From an uncultured Bacilli bacterium (lineage in GTDB: Bacteria; Bacillota_I; Bacilli_A; RF39; UBA660): 58,333 bases of DNA. The notes beneath the pieces were generated by a model. It searched no databases. It saw only the letters and a list, made by a program, of their open reading frames with translations, and had not been told where the DNA came from. The position numbers were made by a program, and so were the translations under genes. Positions 10,015 to 19,873 of the stretch are shown in pieces (positions within the stretch are counted from its first letter, which is position 1; each line of letters begins with the position of its first letter). Location of the stretch: the NCBI GenBank assembly GCA_934102255.1, contig CAKOSN010000008.1:1-58333 (forward strand), written 5' to 3'.

Positions 10015-11415
10015 TTAATTATTCTCTCTTTCTGCTTGCCATTTTAATATTGGATAACCATTATTTATATTGTTAGTATCTTCTACAAAAGCATTATCAC
10101 CATTTATAACAGATATTACACTAGGCATCTCTTGTTGAGATAAAGGTTCCGCGCCTTGAGGACTTTTTAAAGAATATAATCCATAATCTGCCATATCTTT
10201 CAAATAATAATTTTCTGATAATTTAAAACGATTTTGATTCTGATACACAATGCCAACTATTCCGCCAGAAGCCTTACTAATATTATACGAATTATAAACA
10301 GCAGCACCAGATGGATCATAAAGCTGTCCGATAATACCACCAGTATTCCTACCAGATATATTACCTAAATTATATGTGTTTCTAACAACATCTTGTGATC
10401 CCCCTACTATACCTCCAGCCTCAGAACCGCCAATAATGCTTCCAATATTATAACAATTAATTAAAATATTTCCCATATGATAGCCAACTATTCCAGCAGC
10501 AAATTGCTCGTCATCAGAATTAATATTTCCTTTATTATAACAATTTTTAATTTCAGATTCAGAAATATCAGATGATATCCCAGCACTTGATTTTTTACCA
10601 TTAATAGTTGCCGCATTATAACAATTTATAATTTTACTAGACCAAAGTTGACTGACAATACCGCTTGCATGACCAGATAGACTTTTTACATAAGAATTTT
10701 CTATGCCTAAATTTAACAATTTACCGTTATATAAATAATTAAATAAACCCGATTTTTCACTATCATCAATATACATATTACTAATGATATGACCATTACC
10801 ATCAAATGTACCCGAAAAAGGATTATTTTCTGTACCTATTGGTGTCCAAGAAATATTGCCATCTAAGGCATTACCATCACTATCAAACTTACCCCCTAAA
10901 TCTAAATCACTTGTTAAATAAATTATTTTACCTGATTTATTATCACCATTATTAACTTCATTTGCCAAAGCAGCAAGACCTTCTCGAGAATTAATACAAC
11001 TGACATTATCATTAATACCACAACTAGCAGGTGTTACAAAATAAACACTACATTTAATTCTTTTACTTAGGTTAGTAACATATAAACCCCATTTATCCTC
11101 ATCCCATGAGGCACTAACATCGCCATCACAGATTACCTTTTCGACATTAATACCTGTTTTCTTCTCTGGAAAGGTACTAGAATACTGTCCATCTACATAG
11201 GGAGTCATAATAATATCGCCATAGATAAACTCACCAACAGTTGTTCTTACTACCTCTTCTTCACTTGATACAAAAAACTTGGAGTATGTAAAATAAACGC
11301 CTAATACTAAACATAGTATACAAGATATACCTATATAAAAACATCTTAAATTATTTTGCCAAAATCGTTTTAATTTTATCTTTTTTAAATACTTATCCTT
11401 ATTAAATTTCTTCAT
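10015..11415 (-). CDS. GLUG-repeat membrane-anchored surface protein behind invertible cassette B
   Basis: 466 residues with the same architecture as 8122-9543: membrane segment at about 27-47, the shared cysteine-containing module to about residue 127, the conserved SREGLAALANEVNNGD linker, GLUG beta repeats (for example GGIVGGSQDVVRNTYNLG), and the same C-terminal tail. The repeat block is distinct from its neighbour's, so the pair looks like the product of module exchange or diversifying selection between flanks kept identical. The ATG at 11415 follows TAAGGA. Cassette B begins 80 bp upstream. The 72 bp between its stop codon and the minus-strand end of cassette A contains no terminator that I can see. 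Confidence 0.82.
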   Translation of the reverse strand: MKKFNKDKYLKKIKLKRFWQNNLRCFYIGISCILCLVLGVYFTYSKFFVSSEEEVVRTTVGEFIYGDIIMTPYVDGQYSSTFPEKKTGINVEKVICDGDVSASWDEDKWGLYVTNLSKRIKCSVYFVTPASCGINDNVSCINSREGLAALANEVNNGDNKSGKIIYLTSDLDLGGKFDSDGNALDGNISWTPIGTENNPFSGTFDGNGHIISNMYIDDSEKSGLFNYLYNGKLLNLGIENSYVKSLSGHASGIVSQLWSSKIINCYNAATINGKKSSAGISSDISESEIKNCYNKGNINSDDEQFAAGIVGYHMGNILINCYNIGSIIGGSEAGGIVGGSQDVVRNTYNLGNISGRNTGGIIGQLYDPSGAAVYNSYNISKASGGIVGIVYQNQNRFKLSENYYLKDMADYGLYSLKSPQGAEPLSQQEMPSVISVINGDNAFVEDTNNINNGYPILKWQAERENN

Positions 11416-11494
11416 AAATCAATATCCTTACTATTAATATAATTTTAAGAATAATAATATTTAACAAACTATATATTTACATAAAGTTTACATA

Positions 11495-11785
11495 TTTCAT
11501 AGAGTAAGAAACTCTATGAAAATACTAGGTGAAATCTGGGTTAAACTGGCGTTTGACTAGAAATTTGACCACAATAGAATTTATAATTAATGACTATTAA
11601 AATTCTAACAAAGCCTGTATTCATATAGGTTTGCAGCAAATTAAATTGACCATAATTTTGACTACAATCGTTATTTTTTACTGATAAATTTCTATAGAAA
11701 TCGGCTTATTTATGTGGTATATTTATTGTATAAGTTAAGAATAAGATACGTATTTACGCTTTCATAGAGTTTCTTACTCTATGAA
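11495..11785. promoter_or_regulatory. Invertible promoter cassette B
   Basis: Site B1 at 11495-11521 has core TAAGAAA and site B2 at 11760-11785 has core TTTCTTA, exact reverse complements, each flanked by TTTCATAGAG and CTCTATGAA arms. Heptamers of the TTGACYA family start at 11553, 11565, 11590, 11646 and 11658, the same offsets as in cassette A. Centre-to-centre distance between the sites is 265 bp. The core differs from those of the other four cassettes. Confidence 0.87.
11695..11723 (+). promoter_or_regulatory. Outward-facing promoter inside cassette B (OFF)
   Basis: TAGAAA (11695-11700), 17 bp, extended -10 TGTGG-TATATT (TATATT at 11718-11723). It points away from the 10015-11415 gene and toward the bidirectional terminator at 11837-11871. 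Confidence 0.72.
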
Positions 11786-11836
11786 CAAAGTGGTCAAAAT
11801 AGTACAGTCTATAATAACCAATTTTATATAGTCAAA

Positions 11837-11871
11837 AACAGCTTGATACTCAAAAAAGTATTTAAGCTGTT
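11837..11871. terminator. Bidirectional terminator between cassette B and the AAA+ operon
   Basis: AACAGCTT...AAGCTGTT stem with an inner GATACT/AGTATT extension. A T-tract follows on the plus strand and runs of T follow on the minus strand. It overlaps the stop codon of the 11870-13744 gene and would also stop transcripts leaving cassette B in the OFF orientation. Confidence 0.7.
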
Positions 11872-13744
11872 ATTTTTTATTTAATAATTTTTCTAATTTT
11901 AATTCTTGTATTTTTTCTAATCTTTCTTCATTACCATTTGTCCATAATAAGTCAAAAGTTGCTAATAATTCATTATCTAATTTAGATATAAAAGTTCTTA
12001 TTGTCTCAATATTTTCTTCATCTACTAAGGATAAATTAACGATAGTAGCATATTTTTTAGAAGGACTCATTTGTAAATCGTCTTCTGTATAGTTTCCGGT
12101 TAAAACGTCTTCAATACTTATTACTTTTTGTGTACAGAAATCAATAAAATCTCTAGTTAAATACTCGCCAATTAAAGACCTTAACATTTCTGGTTTTCTG
12201 GTTGCATATAAAACTTTTGAAGCCATTTCCCATTTTCTTGGGTCGGCATTAGGACTTTTACCATCATAATGAGTTCTTAAAACATTCATGCCAACCGCAT
12301 TCTTATAAGCAATATATGCATAAATGGTAGGATGAATTTTGGAAGATGTTTCTCTTTTTTGATAATGTAACTGTTCATAATTTTTAGCTGGTGTTATTGC
12401 CCATTTTAACCAATCATCAGTGGTTGTATTAATATAAACGTGTGCAAAACGATTAAATAAAGGTTCAGCCATTGCATTGGCAGCTAAAGAATCATCTAAG
12501 TCATTGCCAGCCGCAACTATTCTAGCATTTTCCGGAAGTTTCCAGATGCCATTTACTTCTCCATCTAAAATGATATTAAAAGCCATGCCTTGAATACTAG
12601 GTAAAGCATTTGTTAATTCATCAAAGAAAACAATATGAAGTTTATCTGGTTCAGCTTCACATTTTGCAACAATTTTTTTATACCAAGTTGGCGGTACATC
12701 AATCATCGCTCCAGTGCCGGAATTATAAACACTCTTACCGTTTAAACTATCGGGAGTTGCATTTCTTAAGTAAAGAATTACGCAATCTGGGTCTAGTTGT
12801 TTTACTCTACTTGATTTGCCATCACTACTTCTGCCATGTAAAAATACTGATATATTACTTAGTAAAGCACCTTTAATAATATCTTCCTCACTTACTTTAG
12901 AAAAATCTAAATTATATAATTGATAATCTTTAATGGCTTTATCATTTATTAGAAGTAATTCATCATTCAAACCTTGAGTTAACTCGTTAGCAAAGCAAAT
13001 GTTCAAATACATATAAAGCCTTGTCTCTTCAAAGGCATCAAAATTAGGATTATCAGCAAATTGAATACCAGAGAATAATAATTTTTCACTTAACATTATA
13101 TGTTTTTCTGTATCTAAAAACCAAATTACTGGTTCAACACATACCCAAACATATTCTCCAGTTTCACACTTTTGACCACTAGCCAATCTACAATTAGCAT
13201 TAACATGTTTTCTTACGTATCTTTCTCCAGTTTGAAAAATATATTCTTCATTAGTTCCTCGTAAAAAGACATTTTCACCGTCATCAGGTTTTCTGGAATC
13301 AAAAGTGTAATAATTACCGGTTCTTTTCATTTTTCCAATATCGTAAGCTTTATCTAATATCCTTCCAAAATTTAGAGAAACTGCAGTCTGAGGATAAAAA
13401 CCATATTGTACTTTAAATATGGTTTTAGAACCAGTTTTAAATTTCCGCTTTAATTCTTTTTCAATGCTTGTTGGGACATTATAAACCACTCTGGTACCAT
13501 TTATTCGTTGACAACCTAATTCAATATTGACTCTGCCGTTAGTATCAGCCACACAAGCAAGATGTTTGTCAGTGCATAGTGTTTTAGTCCAGTAGTAGCC
13601 GTAATGGTCTTTATCGCTATCTAAATATCCTCCTAAAATAATGGAATAATCAGTTAACTCAGATTTTGCTTGAGCAACATCAATAATATCTAGATGATTT
13701 TTTCCATCTATTTCTTCTGCTGTGGGAATTGTAAAATCATTCAT
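11870..13744 (-). CDS. MoxR-like AAA+ ATPase with N-terminal sensor-like domain, copy 1 of 3
   Basis: 624 residues. The N-terminal half has DYSIILGGYLDSDKDHYGYYW, YGFYPQTAVS and VWVCVEPVIWFLD...ISEKLLFSGIQF motifs resembling DUF6273-type domains. The C-terminal half is a MoxR-like AAA+ module: Walker A GRSSDGKSS near residue 303, Walker B IVFFDELTNA near 371, sensor 1 VAAGND near 410 and arginine finger PLFNRFAHV near 428. MoxR ATPases usually work with a VWA-domain partner to remodel or activate protein complexes, and the partner here is 15715-17160. A clear AAAGGA ribosome site precedes the ATG. It is last in the operon. The substrate is unknown. Confidence 0.83.
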   Translation of the reverse strand: MNDFTIPTAEEIDGKNHLDIIDVAQAKSELTDYSIILGGYLDSDKDHYGYYWTKTLCTDKHLACVADTNGRVNIELGCQRINGTRVVYNVPTSIEKELKRKFKTGSKTIFKVQYGFYPQTAVSLNFGRILDKAYDIGKMKRTGNYYTFDSRKPDDGENVFLRGTNEEYIFQTGERYVRKHVNANCRLASGQKCETGEYVWVCVEPVIWFLDTEKHIMLSEKLLFSGIQFADNPNFDAFEETRLYMYLNICFANELTQGLNDELLLINDKAIKDYQLYNLDFSKVSEEDIIKGALLSNISVFLHGRSSDGKSSRVKQLDPDCVILYLRNATPDSLNGKSVYNSGTGAMIDVPPTWYKKIVAKCEAEPDKLHIVFFDELTNALPSIQGMAFNIILDGEVNGIWKLPENARIVAAGNDLDDSLAANAMAEPLFNRFAHVYINTTTDDWLKWAITPAKNYEQLHYQKRETSSKIHPTIYAYIAYKNAVGMNVLRTHYDGKSPNADPRKWEMASKVLYATRKPEMLRSLIGEYLTRDFIDFCTQKVISIEDVLTGNYTEDDLQMSPSKKYATIVNLSLVDEENIETIRTFISKLDNELLATFDLLWTNGNEERLEKIQELKLEKLLNKK

Positions 13745-13792
13745 CTGTATTTATCCTTTCTAAGCTATTTTTTTAAACACAATTAAATAATC

Positions 13793-15694
13793 CTAGTTAA
13801 GCGTTATATTTAATTTCTTATTTTGACCTTTTAATTTTAATTCAGCTATTTTCTCTAATCTTGCCTCATCACCATGAGTCCATAATAAATCAAAGGTTGC
13901 TAACAGTTCTTTGCCTAGTTTTGATACAAAATCTCTTATTACTTCGATATTTTCTTCGTCTACTAAAGATAAATTAACGATAGTAATATATTTTTTAGAG
14001 GTGTCCATTTGTAAGTCTTCTTCAGTGTAGTTTTCTTTTAAAACGTCTTCAATACTTATCACTCTTTGCGTACAAAAAGCAATAAAATCCCGAGTTAAAT
14101 CTTCGCCAATTAAAGCTCGTAACATTTCTGGTTTACCAGTTTTATATAACACTTTAGAAGCCATCTCCCATTTTCTGGGATCAGCATTAGGCTTTTTACC
14201 ATCATAACGAGTTCTTAAAACGTATTTACTAATCGCATCATTATAAGCAATATAAGCATAGATAGCCGGGTGGATTCTAAAATAATTTTCTTGTTTTTGA
14301 TAATCTAGTGCTTCATAATTTTTATCCGGAGTCATTGCCCAATCTAACCAATCATCAACGGTTGTATCAATATATACATGAGCAAAGCGATTGAATAAAG
14401 GTTCAGCCATTTCGTTAGCAGCCAAGGAATCATCTAAATCATTGCCGGCCGCAACAATTCTTGCATTTTCCGGAAGTTTCCAGATACCATTTACTTCGCC
14501 ATCCAAAATGATATTAAAAGCCATGCCTTGAATACTAGGTAGAGCATTAGTTAATTCATCAAAGAAAACAATGTGAAGTTTATTAGGTTCTTTTTCACAC
14601 TTTTCTTGTAATTTTTTATACCAAGTTGGGGGAACATCAAGCATTTCACCAGTACTGGCATTATAGACACTTTTGCCATTTAGACTGTCTGGAGTAGCAT
14701 TTCTTAAATATAGAATTACACAATCCGGATCTAGTTGCTTTACTCTACTTGATTTGCCATCACTACTCCTGCCATGTAAGAAGACAGAAACATTACTTTG
14801 GATAGCCCCTTTAATAATATTTTCTTCACTTACTTTAGAAAAATCAAAATTATATAAGCCTGAAAATTTAGTATCTTTAATAGAATCTTTTATTGGAAGT
14901 AATTCTTCACTTAAACCTTGGGTTAATTCTCTAGCAAAACAAGTATTTAAAAATCGATAAATTCTAGTTTCTTCAAACTTAGTAAAATTAGAATTATCAG
15001 CAAATTGAACACCAGCAAACAACAGTTTTTCACTTATCATTTGATGCCTTTTAGTATCTAGTAACCAATAAACTGGTTCTACATTAACCCAAATACTATC
15101 GCCATTTTTATACTTGGACTTAAACCCATTATACAAGCCTGTATTGGCAACGGCTTTTATTAATCTTTTATCTTCTAATTTATATTCTTTAAAAGTAATA
15201 GGAGCAAAAATTTCATCATATTCGAATTCTTTTCTAGAATCTGCAGTGTAATAATTATTGGTTAATTGCAATTTACCCTGCTTTAGCATATTATCTAATT
15301 TCTCTTGTTCTAGCCCATTTAAGGCCGATTGGGGATAATAACCGTATTTTACTTGAAAAATATGTTCCGTGGTTGTATCCAGATTTTTAGTTAATTCTTT
15401 TTCAATATTTTCAGGCAAATTATAAACAACTCTAGCCCCAATATCCCGCAAGCTAATACTATAAGTTGCCGAATAACCTTCTTCATCAACAATAATAACA
15501 TTTTTATCACTACTAACTGTTGATTTAGTCCAATAAGAGCCGTAATTTAATTTAGATTCAGGATCATAATAAGCCCCTAAAATAATAGAATAATCAGTTA
15601 ATGGTGATTTAGTACCCGCTACTTTAAAGATTTCCAATGCTTGTTCATCATCGCCAAAAACATCTTCGCCAGTTATAAAAGTAAAATCATTCAT
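13793..15694 (-). CDS. MoxR-like AAA+ ATPase with N-terminal sensor-like domain, copy 2 of 3
   Basis: About 633 residues from the ATG at 15694, chosen because it aligns with MNDFT of copy 1; a TTG three codons upstream is the alternative. It is closely similar to copy 1 through the AAA+ region (HGRSSDGKSSRVKQLDPDC, VFFDELTNALPSIQGMAF, VAAGNDLDDSLAAN) and divergent in the N-terminal YSIILGAYYDPES...YGSYW domain. All Walker A, Walker B, sensor and arginine-finger residues are intact, so it should be an active ATPase. It follows the DUF2201 gene by 20 bp and precedes copy 1 by 48 bp, which suggests one transcript. Near-identical AAA+ modules with divergent N-termini fit several input receptors feeding one partner. 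Confidence 0.83.
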   Translation of the reverse strand: MNDFTFITGEDVFGDDEQALEIFKVAGTKSPLTDYSIILGAYYDPESKLNYGSYWTKSTVSSDKNVIIVDEEGYSATYSISLRDIGARVVYNLPENIEKELTKNLDTTTEHIFQVKYGYYPQSALNGLEQEKLDNMLKQGKLQLTNNYYTADSRKEFEYDEIFAPITFKEYKLEDKRLIKAVANTGLYNGFKSKYKNGDSIWVNVEPVYWLLDTKRHQMISEKLLFAGVQFADNSNFTKFEETRIYRFLNTCFARELTQGLSEELLPIKDSIKDTKFSGLYNFDFSKVSEENIIKGAIQSNVSVFLHGRSSDGKSSRVKQLDPDCVILYLRNATPDSLNGKSVYNASTGEMLDVPPTWYKKLQEKCEKEPNKLHIVFFDELTNALPSIQGMAFNIILDGEVNGIWKLPENARIVAAGNDLDDSLAANEMAEPLFNRFAHVYIDTTVDDWLDWAMTPDKNYEALDYQKQENYFRIHPAIYAYIAYNDAISKYVLRTRYDGKKPNADPRKWEMASKVLYKTGKPEMLRALIGEDLTRDFIAFCTQRVISIEDVLKENYTEEDLQMDTSKKYITIVNLSLVDEENIEVIRDFVSKLGKELLATFDLLWTHGDEARLEKIAELKLKGQNKKLNITLN

Positions 15695-15714
15695 TTTTTT
15701 CAACTCTTTTCTTT

Positions 15715-17160
15715 TTAAAATTTTCTTCTAAGCCCATAACCAGAAGAAAAGCCAGATAGTCGTTCTAAGGCCTCACTATCTATATAAATAACTTTGCCTC
15801 CAGGAGGATTAATTTTAGCATTACCAAACACAACCCAGATAGCATTAACTCTCTTACTTGGCATATCGGCGTAACCATCAGTAAATATAATTTTATTTTC
15901 TACTCTTTTGGAAAAAGCATTAACAGCAACATCAAAATCAGTACCCCCAAAGCCCACTAGAGGAAAAGCATCGATATCATTAATATTTCTTATTTCTTGA
16001 AAGCCATAAAATTTAGTATCAAAACATCCTACTTTAACTTTTGAGGTTTGAAAAATATTTTTACACTCTCTTAAAAAATTACGTAATAAAGTCTCATCAA
16101 TAGAACCACTAGTATCTAATAGTATTTCGGTAACTGGTTTTGGTATGTCTTCTAAATGCGGAACAACACAGCCATCTTCGATAGTAGCATTTTGATAAGA
16201 CCAATCAGTATCATAAGTAATTGTCTCTCTTAAAAGACGACGCCAATCAATTAATGGTTTAGAACTACCAATATTATCTACATCTCTTTTTTCCATATTA
16301 GTTGTATTACCATGATTACTTGCTTCTTGGGCTAATGACTTTTTTAATTCTTCTAGTACTTTAGCTCTTTCAATTTTATTTTGAGCAAATGCCTTCTTTT
16401 CACCAATATTAGCAAATTTTTTTGTTAATTCTTTTACTTTCTTTTCTTTATCGCTTTTGTTATCTGATTCTCCATTGCTGTCTTTATTTTTAGAATCGGT
16501 ATTTTGTTTATTTGGATTAGATTCTTCTTTTTTACCACCCTCATAAGTATCGTTAGTCTTATTATTAGCTTTTTCTAAAGCTTTTTTCCATAATTCGTGG
16601 TTAGTTGGTGGGGTGATACTATTAATATCAAAGTCGTCGCTTTCAATATTATTGCTAGAACTACTTTGAACACTTTGATTTCCTGAACCGTTAGATTTTT
16701 CTTGATTCTCATTTTCTTGTTGACTGTTAGAGTCGCCGTTAGCGCTCTTAGACTTTTCATTTTCTTGTTTAATTTGCATTAATTTTTCATATAATTCTTC
16801 GGCATTATAATTAATGGCACCTTCTATTTCAACGGAACCTTTTAGTACTGGTAGTTTATCAATTTTTAAAAAAGCATTGACAACGGCATCGCAGGCGATA
16901 TTCCATATTGATGGGTCTTTTCCTATACTTCTATCAACATGCAGGAAAATGATATGACAAGTTTCATGAGCTAATATAAATACTTGTTCATCCAGTTTTA
17001 ATTGGGAAAGAAAGGCCTCATTATAATAAATATTATCACCATCAGTAGCGGCTGTTTTAGTACCCTCATCTTTTATATATTTTAAGTTAGCAATGACACT
17101 ACCAAAGAAAGGATATTTTATTAACATTTTTCTTTTTATTTTATCAATATCAATATTCAT
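15715..17160 (-). CDS. DUF2201-type putative metallopeptidase plus VWA-like domain protein
   Basis: 481 residues. The N-terminal domain contains LAHETCHIIFLH (about 63-74), a zincin-like HExxH motif typical of DUF2201_N. A long Ser/Asn/Glu/Lys-rich linker follows (about 140-290). The C-terminal VWA-like domain has a MIDAS-type LLDTSGSID (about 345) and FGGTDFDVA. Proteins of this design are encoded beside MoxR ATPases, which is the case here with three of them. I infer a chaperone-like or protease-like effector arm driven by the ATPases. Catalysis by HETCH is not proven, because the family is often called only putative. The ATG at 17160 follows a short spacer after the degenerate AAA gene. 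Confidence 0.82.
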   Translation of the reverse strand: MNIDIDKIKRKMLIKYPFFGSVIANLKYIKDEGTKTAATDGDNIYYNEAFLSQLKLDEQVFILAHETCHIIFLHVDRSIGKDPSIWNIACDAVVNAFLKIDKLPVLKGSVEIEGAINYNAEELYEKLMQIKQENEKSKSANGDSNSQQENENQEKSNGSGNQSVQSSSSNNIESDDFDINSITPPTNHELWKKALEKANNKTNDTYEGGKKEESNPNKQNTDSKNKDSNGESDNKSDKEKKVKELTKKFANIGEKKAFAQNKIERAKVLEELKKSLAQEASNHGNTTNMEKRDVDNIGSSKPLIDWRRLLRETITYDTDWSYQNATIEDGCVVPHLEDIPKPVTEILLDTSGSIDETLLRNFLRECKNIFQTSKVKVGCFDTKFYGFQEIRNINDIDAFPLVGFGGTDFDVAVNAFSKRVENKIIFTDGYADMPSKRVNAIWVVFGNAKINPPGGKVIYIDSEALERLSGFSSGYGLRRKF

Positions 17161-17168
17161 AACTACTC

Positions 17169-17570
17169 CTATATCATTGCTACTAAAGAGGCTACTTCTT
17201 TATTTAATTTATTACTATTTAAATCAGTTACAGTTAAGATAATCAAAGTGTTTTTTGGTAAATCAAAGGTTGCGATTTGCTTATATTTTAATATTTCAAT
17301 AAATTTGGCTTGATCATTAATATCTATTTTATTAATGTTTCTAATCATAAGAACTGGTCTAGTTTTTTTAGACTGGTTTAAAAGTTTGGTATACCAATCT
17401 GGTGGGCAGAAGTCTATTCCTTCATAATGACCATTTAAGTCTTCTATTTGACAATCATTAGCAAGAAAGATACTATCTTTAAAAATACTCTGGTAGGTAT
17501 CTTCTATTAATATTGGAATTTGTCCTAATTGTAAATAATCTTTTAACAACATTAACTTTTCTTGTTTCAT
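17169..17570 (-). CDS. Small degenerate AAA-like protein of the MoxR operon
   Basis: About 133 residues from the ATG at 17570, which has AAGGA 11 nt upstream; an earlier in-frame start overlapping the previous gene is less likely. FCPPDWYTKLL and VLMIRNINKID occupy the positions of PPTWYKK and IVFFDELTN in the neighbouring MoxR proteins. NTLIILTVTD matches sensor 1. The Walker A loop and the arginine-finger part are missing and the Walker B acidic pair is lost. It therefore looks like a shrunken, non-hydrolysing relative, either a structural subunit or decay product. It is kept between two intact operon genes at short spacing, which favours a retained function. Confidence 0.55.
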   Translation of the reverse strand: MKQEKLMLLKDYLQLGQIPILIEDTYQSIFKDSIFLANDCQIEDLNGHYEGIDFCPPDWYTKLLNQSKKTRPVLMIRNINKIDINDQAKFIEILKYKQIATFDLPKNTLIILTVTDLNSNKLNKEVASLVAMI

Positions 17571-17619
17571 AAATTTATTTTCCTTTTTTATAGCGTTAAT
17601 TATTCCTAAATATTTATCA

Positions 17620-19605
17620 TCACAAGCCAAAAAATTTAAGAGCACTACGAATTTCTTCGTTCTTTTTGGCTTTTATTAATTTTAGATTATTAAGTGTTTC
17701 TAATCTTTCTTTATTGTTGTAACTCCATATGGCATCAAACATTGATAAGAATTTTTGCCCAAACCACCCAATAAAGTTTCTAACGACTTCTAAATCTTCT
17801 TCTTTGGTTTGTAGAGCCAAACTTACGGTAGTGGCGTATCTTTCGGTAGTATTTAGTTTAGCATCAGAAACGGTCTCAATATTCCAAGTCTTAGTTATAA
17901 TATCATGATAACATACGGCCTTTGCTTTGCAGAATCCAATAAATTTTTTAGTTAAATTATCTCCAATCAAGGCTCTTAACATTTCAGGCTTACCAGTTTG
18001 ATATAAAACTTTAGAAGCCATCTCCCATTTTCTAGGGTCAGCATTTGGCTTTTTACCATCAAAAGGTGTTCTTAAAACATTATGTCCCTGGAAACGTTCA
18101 TAAGAAATAAAGGCATAAATGGCCGGATGAATTTTCATAGGATTTTCTTTGAAGCTATAAGATAGAGTTTGATAATCTTTGCTTTCCATTGCGGCCCACT
18201 TTAACCAATCATTAGTAGTTGTATTAATATAAACATGAGCAAAGCGGTTAAATAATGGTTCGGCCATTTCGTTCGCAGCCAAAGAGTCATCCAAATCATT
18301 GCCGGCCGCTACTATCCGGCAGTTTTTAGGTAGTTTCCAGATACCATTTACTTCACCATCTAAAATAATATTGAATGCCATACCTTGAATACTAGGTAGA
18401 GCGTTAGTTAATTCATCAAAGAAAACAATGTGAATCTTATCCGGGTCTTTTTCACATTTTTCTACAATTTTTTTATACCAAGTTGGCGGCACATCAAGCA
18501 TTTTGCCTGTACTGGCATTGTAGACACTTTTGCCATTTAGACTATCAGGAGTAGCATTTCTTAAGTAAAGAATTATGCAATCAGGGTCTAACTGTTTTAC
18601 TCTACTTGATTTACCATCACTACTTCTGCCATGTAAGAAGACTGCAACATTACTTTGGATAGCCCCTTTAATAATATCTTCTTCACTTACTTTAGAAAAA
18701 TCAAAATTATAAGGGTTAGGTTTCTTTTGTAACTTTTTAAACTCTTTATCTATAATCGGTTTAACATGATTAATTTGAAATATTTGCGTTAGTTCTTTAG
18801 ACCAAATATTATCTAAATACCATTTAATGCCAGTTTTTTCAAAATTATCTTTGTCGTTTTTAGCATATGAGTAGCTGATATTAGAAAACAATAAATATTC
18901 ACTTATTAAAAGATTAGACCCTTTATCAACTAACCACTTAACTGGACTTACTTCCAGCCAAACAAAATCACCATTTTTTACTTTTCTACCATCATTTAAG
19001 GTAGCAAAATCACAATGAGAACGATTTATAACTCTCACACAATATTTGTTTTCATATATATATTCAGGAATTGCTAAAGGCGAAAAGGCCTTGTCTTTAG
19101 TTAACCAGTCATTTTTGTCTACTGTATAACTGTTGTGACTAACCTCTAAATTAGAGGCCTTATATTTCTCTTCCAATTTTTCTTGTAGTTCTTCTGATAC
19201 GGCCATCTGAGGATAAAAACCATATTCTACTTCTTCTACAATCAAGGGATAAACCAGGGGCCCATTAGAAGGATCGCTATGCCCGCAAAATAATAGTTTT
19301 CCTTTTCCTTTTTCTTTAATATAATTTTCTATATCGTCGTTTATTGGTAATACTATTCGGGCAGCGATATTTTTTGTATTATCAACATCATGTCTTAATG
19401 AACCACTATAGTTAACTACTGCTACCTCATCATCGGTTAAATCTTTTAACCAGTAAAAACCATAATGTTTATTAGTATCAGCATTATAACCACCAAGAAG
19501 AATAGAAAAATCCGTTTGAATTGCTTTTACTCCATACTTTTCTAGAACGGATAATTGATGTTTTCCAAATACTTGTTCTTTATTTAAAAATGTAAAATTC
19601 GACAT
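17620..19605 (-). CDS. MoxR-like AAA+ ATPase with N-terminal sensor-like domain, copy 3 of 3 (first gene of operon)
   Basis: 661 residues. The N-terminal region (DFSILLGGYNADTNKHYGFYW, VEYGFYPQMAVS, VWLEVSPVKWLVD...LLISEYLLFSNI) is related to but distinct from copies 1 and 2. The AAA+ module has Walker A GRSSDGKSS near residue 324, FFDELTNALPSIQG, VAAGNDLDDS and PLFNRFAHV, all intact. It heads the order copy 3 - degenerate AAA - DUF2201/VWA - copy 2 - copy 1, all on one strand with gaps of about 50 bp or less. A good sigmaA promoter precedes it. The three AAA+ cores are nearly identical, suggesting recent duplication or gene conversion while the N-terminal domains diversified. Confidence 0.83.
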   Translation of the reverse strand: MSNFTFLNKEQVFGKHQLSVLEKYGVKAIQTDFSILLGGYNADTNKHYGFYWLKDLTDDEVAVVNYSGSLRHDVDNTKNIAARIVLPINDDIENYIKEKGKGKLLFCGHSDPSNGPLVYPLIVEEVEYGFYPQMAVSEELQEKLEEKYKASNLEVSHNSYTVDKNDWLTKDKAFSPLAIPEYIYENKYCVRVINRSHCDFATLNDGRKVKNGDFVWLEVSPVKWLVDKGSNLLISEYLLFSNISYSYAKNDKDNFEKTGIKWYLDNIWSKELTQIFQINHVKPIIDKEFKKLQKKPNPYNFDFSKVSEEDIIKGAIQSNVAVFLHGRSSDGKSSRVKQLDPDCIILYLRNATPDSLNGKSVYNASTGKMLDVPPTWYKKIVEKCEKDPDKIHIVFFDELTNALPSIQGMAFNIILDGEVNGIWKLPKNCRIVAAGNDLDDSLAANEMAEPLFNRFAHVYINTTTNDWLKWAAMESKDYQTLSYSFKENPMKIHPAIYAFISYERFQGHNVLRTPFDGKKPNADPRKWEMASKVLYQTGKPEMLRALIGDNLTKKFIGFCKAKAVCYHDIITKTWNIETVSDAKLNTTERYATTVSLALQTKEEDLEVVRNFIGWFGQKFLSMFDAIWSYNNKERLETLNNLKLIKAKKNEEIRSALKFFGL

Positions 19606-19624
19606 TTAAATCACCTTGGGACAT

Positions 19625-19653
19625 ATAATAACATATTTTTTTTAAAATGTGAA
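19625..19653 (-). promoter_or_regulatory. Promoter of the MoxR/DUF2201 operon
   Basis: On the minus strand TTCACA (19648-19653), a 17-bp spacer ending in TATGT, and TATTAT (19625-19630) form an extended -10 promoter 20 bp upstream of the first ATPase start codon. CCAAGGTGA supplies the ribosome site. Confidence 0.65.
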
Positions 19654-19702
19654 AAAAAGATATAATCTTATGGGATAAAAACTATATCTTAACTATCATT
19701 TA

Positions 19703-19843
19703 TTAATTATTTTCTAATTCTAATTTTGATTTTAAAGCATTAGTTAGAAAAATCAATCTATTATTATCACTTGTTTCAACCATTTTAGTAATAAATTGGT
19801 ATTTCCATTGAACCTTTTTGCTATTTTGGGCACTTTTGTTCAA
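19703..19843 (-). other. Possible 46-codon ORF or gene fragment
   Basis: A TTG-initiated frame in the 269-bp gap between the AAA+ operon and surface gene C encodes a Lys/Asn-rich peptide containing KKVQWKYQFITKMVETSDNN. It has no ATG near its start, no clear ribosome site and no recognised family. It may be the tail of a lost gene. Nothing else is evident in the gap apart from the operon promoter. Confidence 0.2.
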
Positions 19844-19873
19844 TGAAACAAATAATTTTATATTTTAAATACC

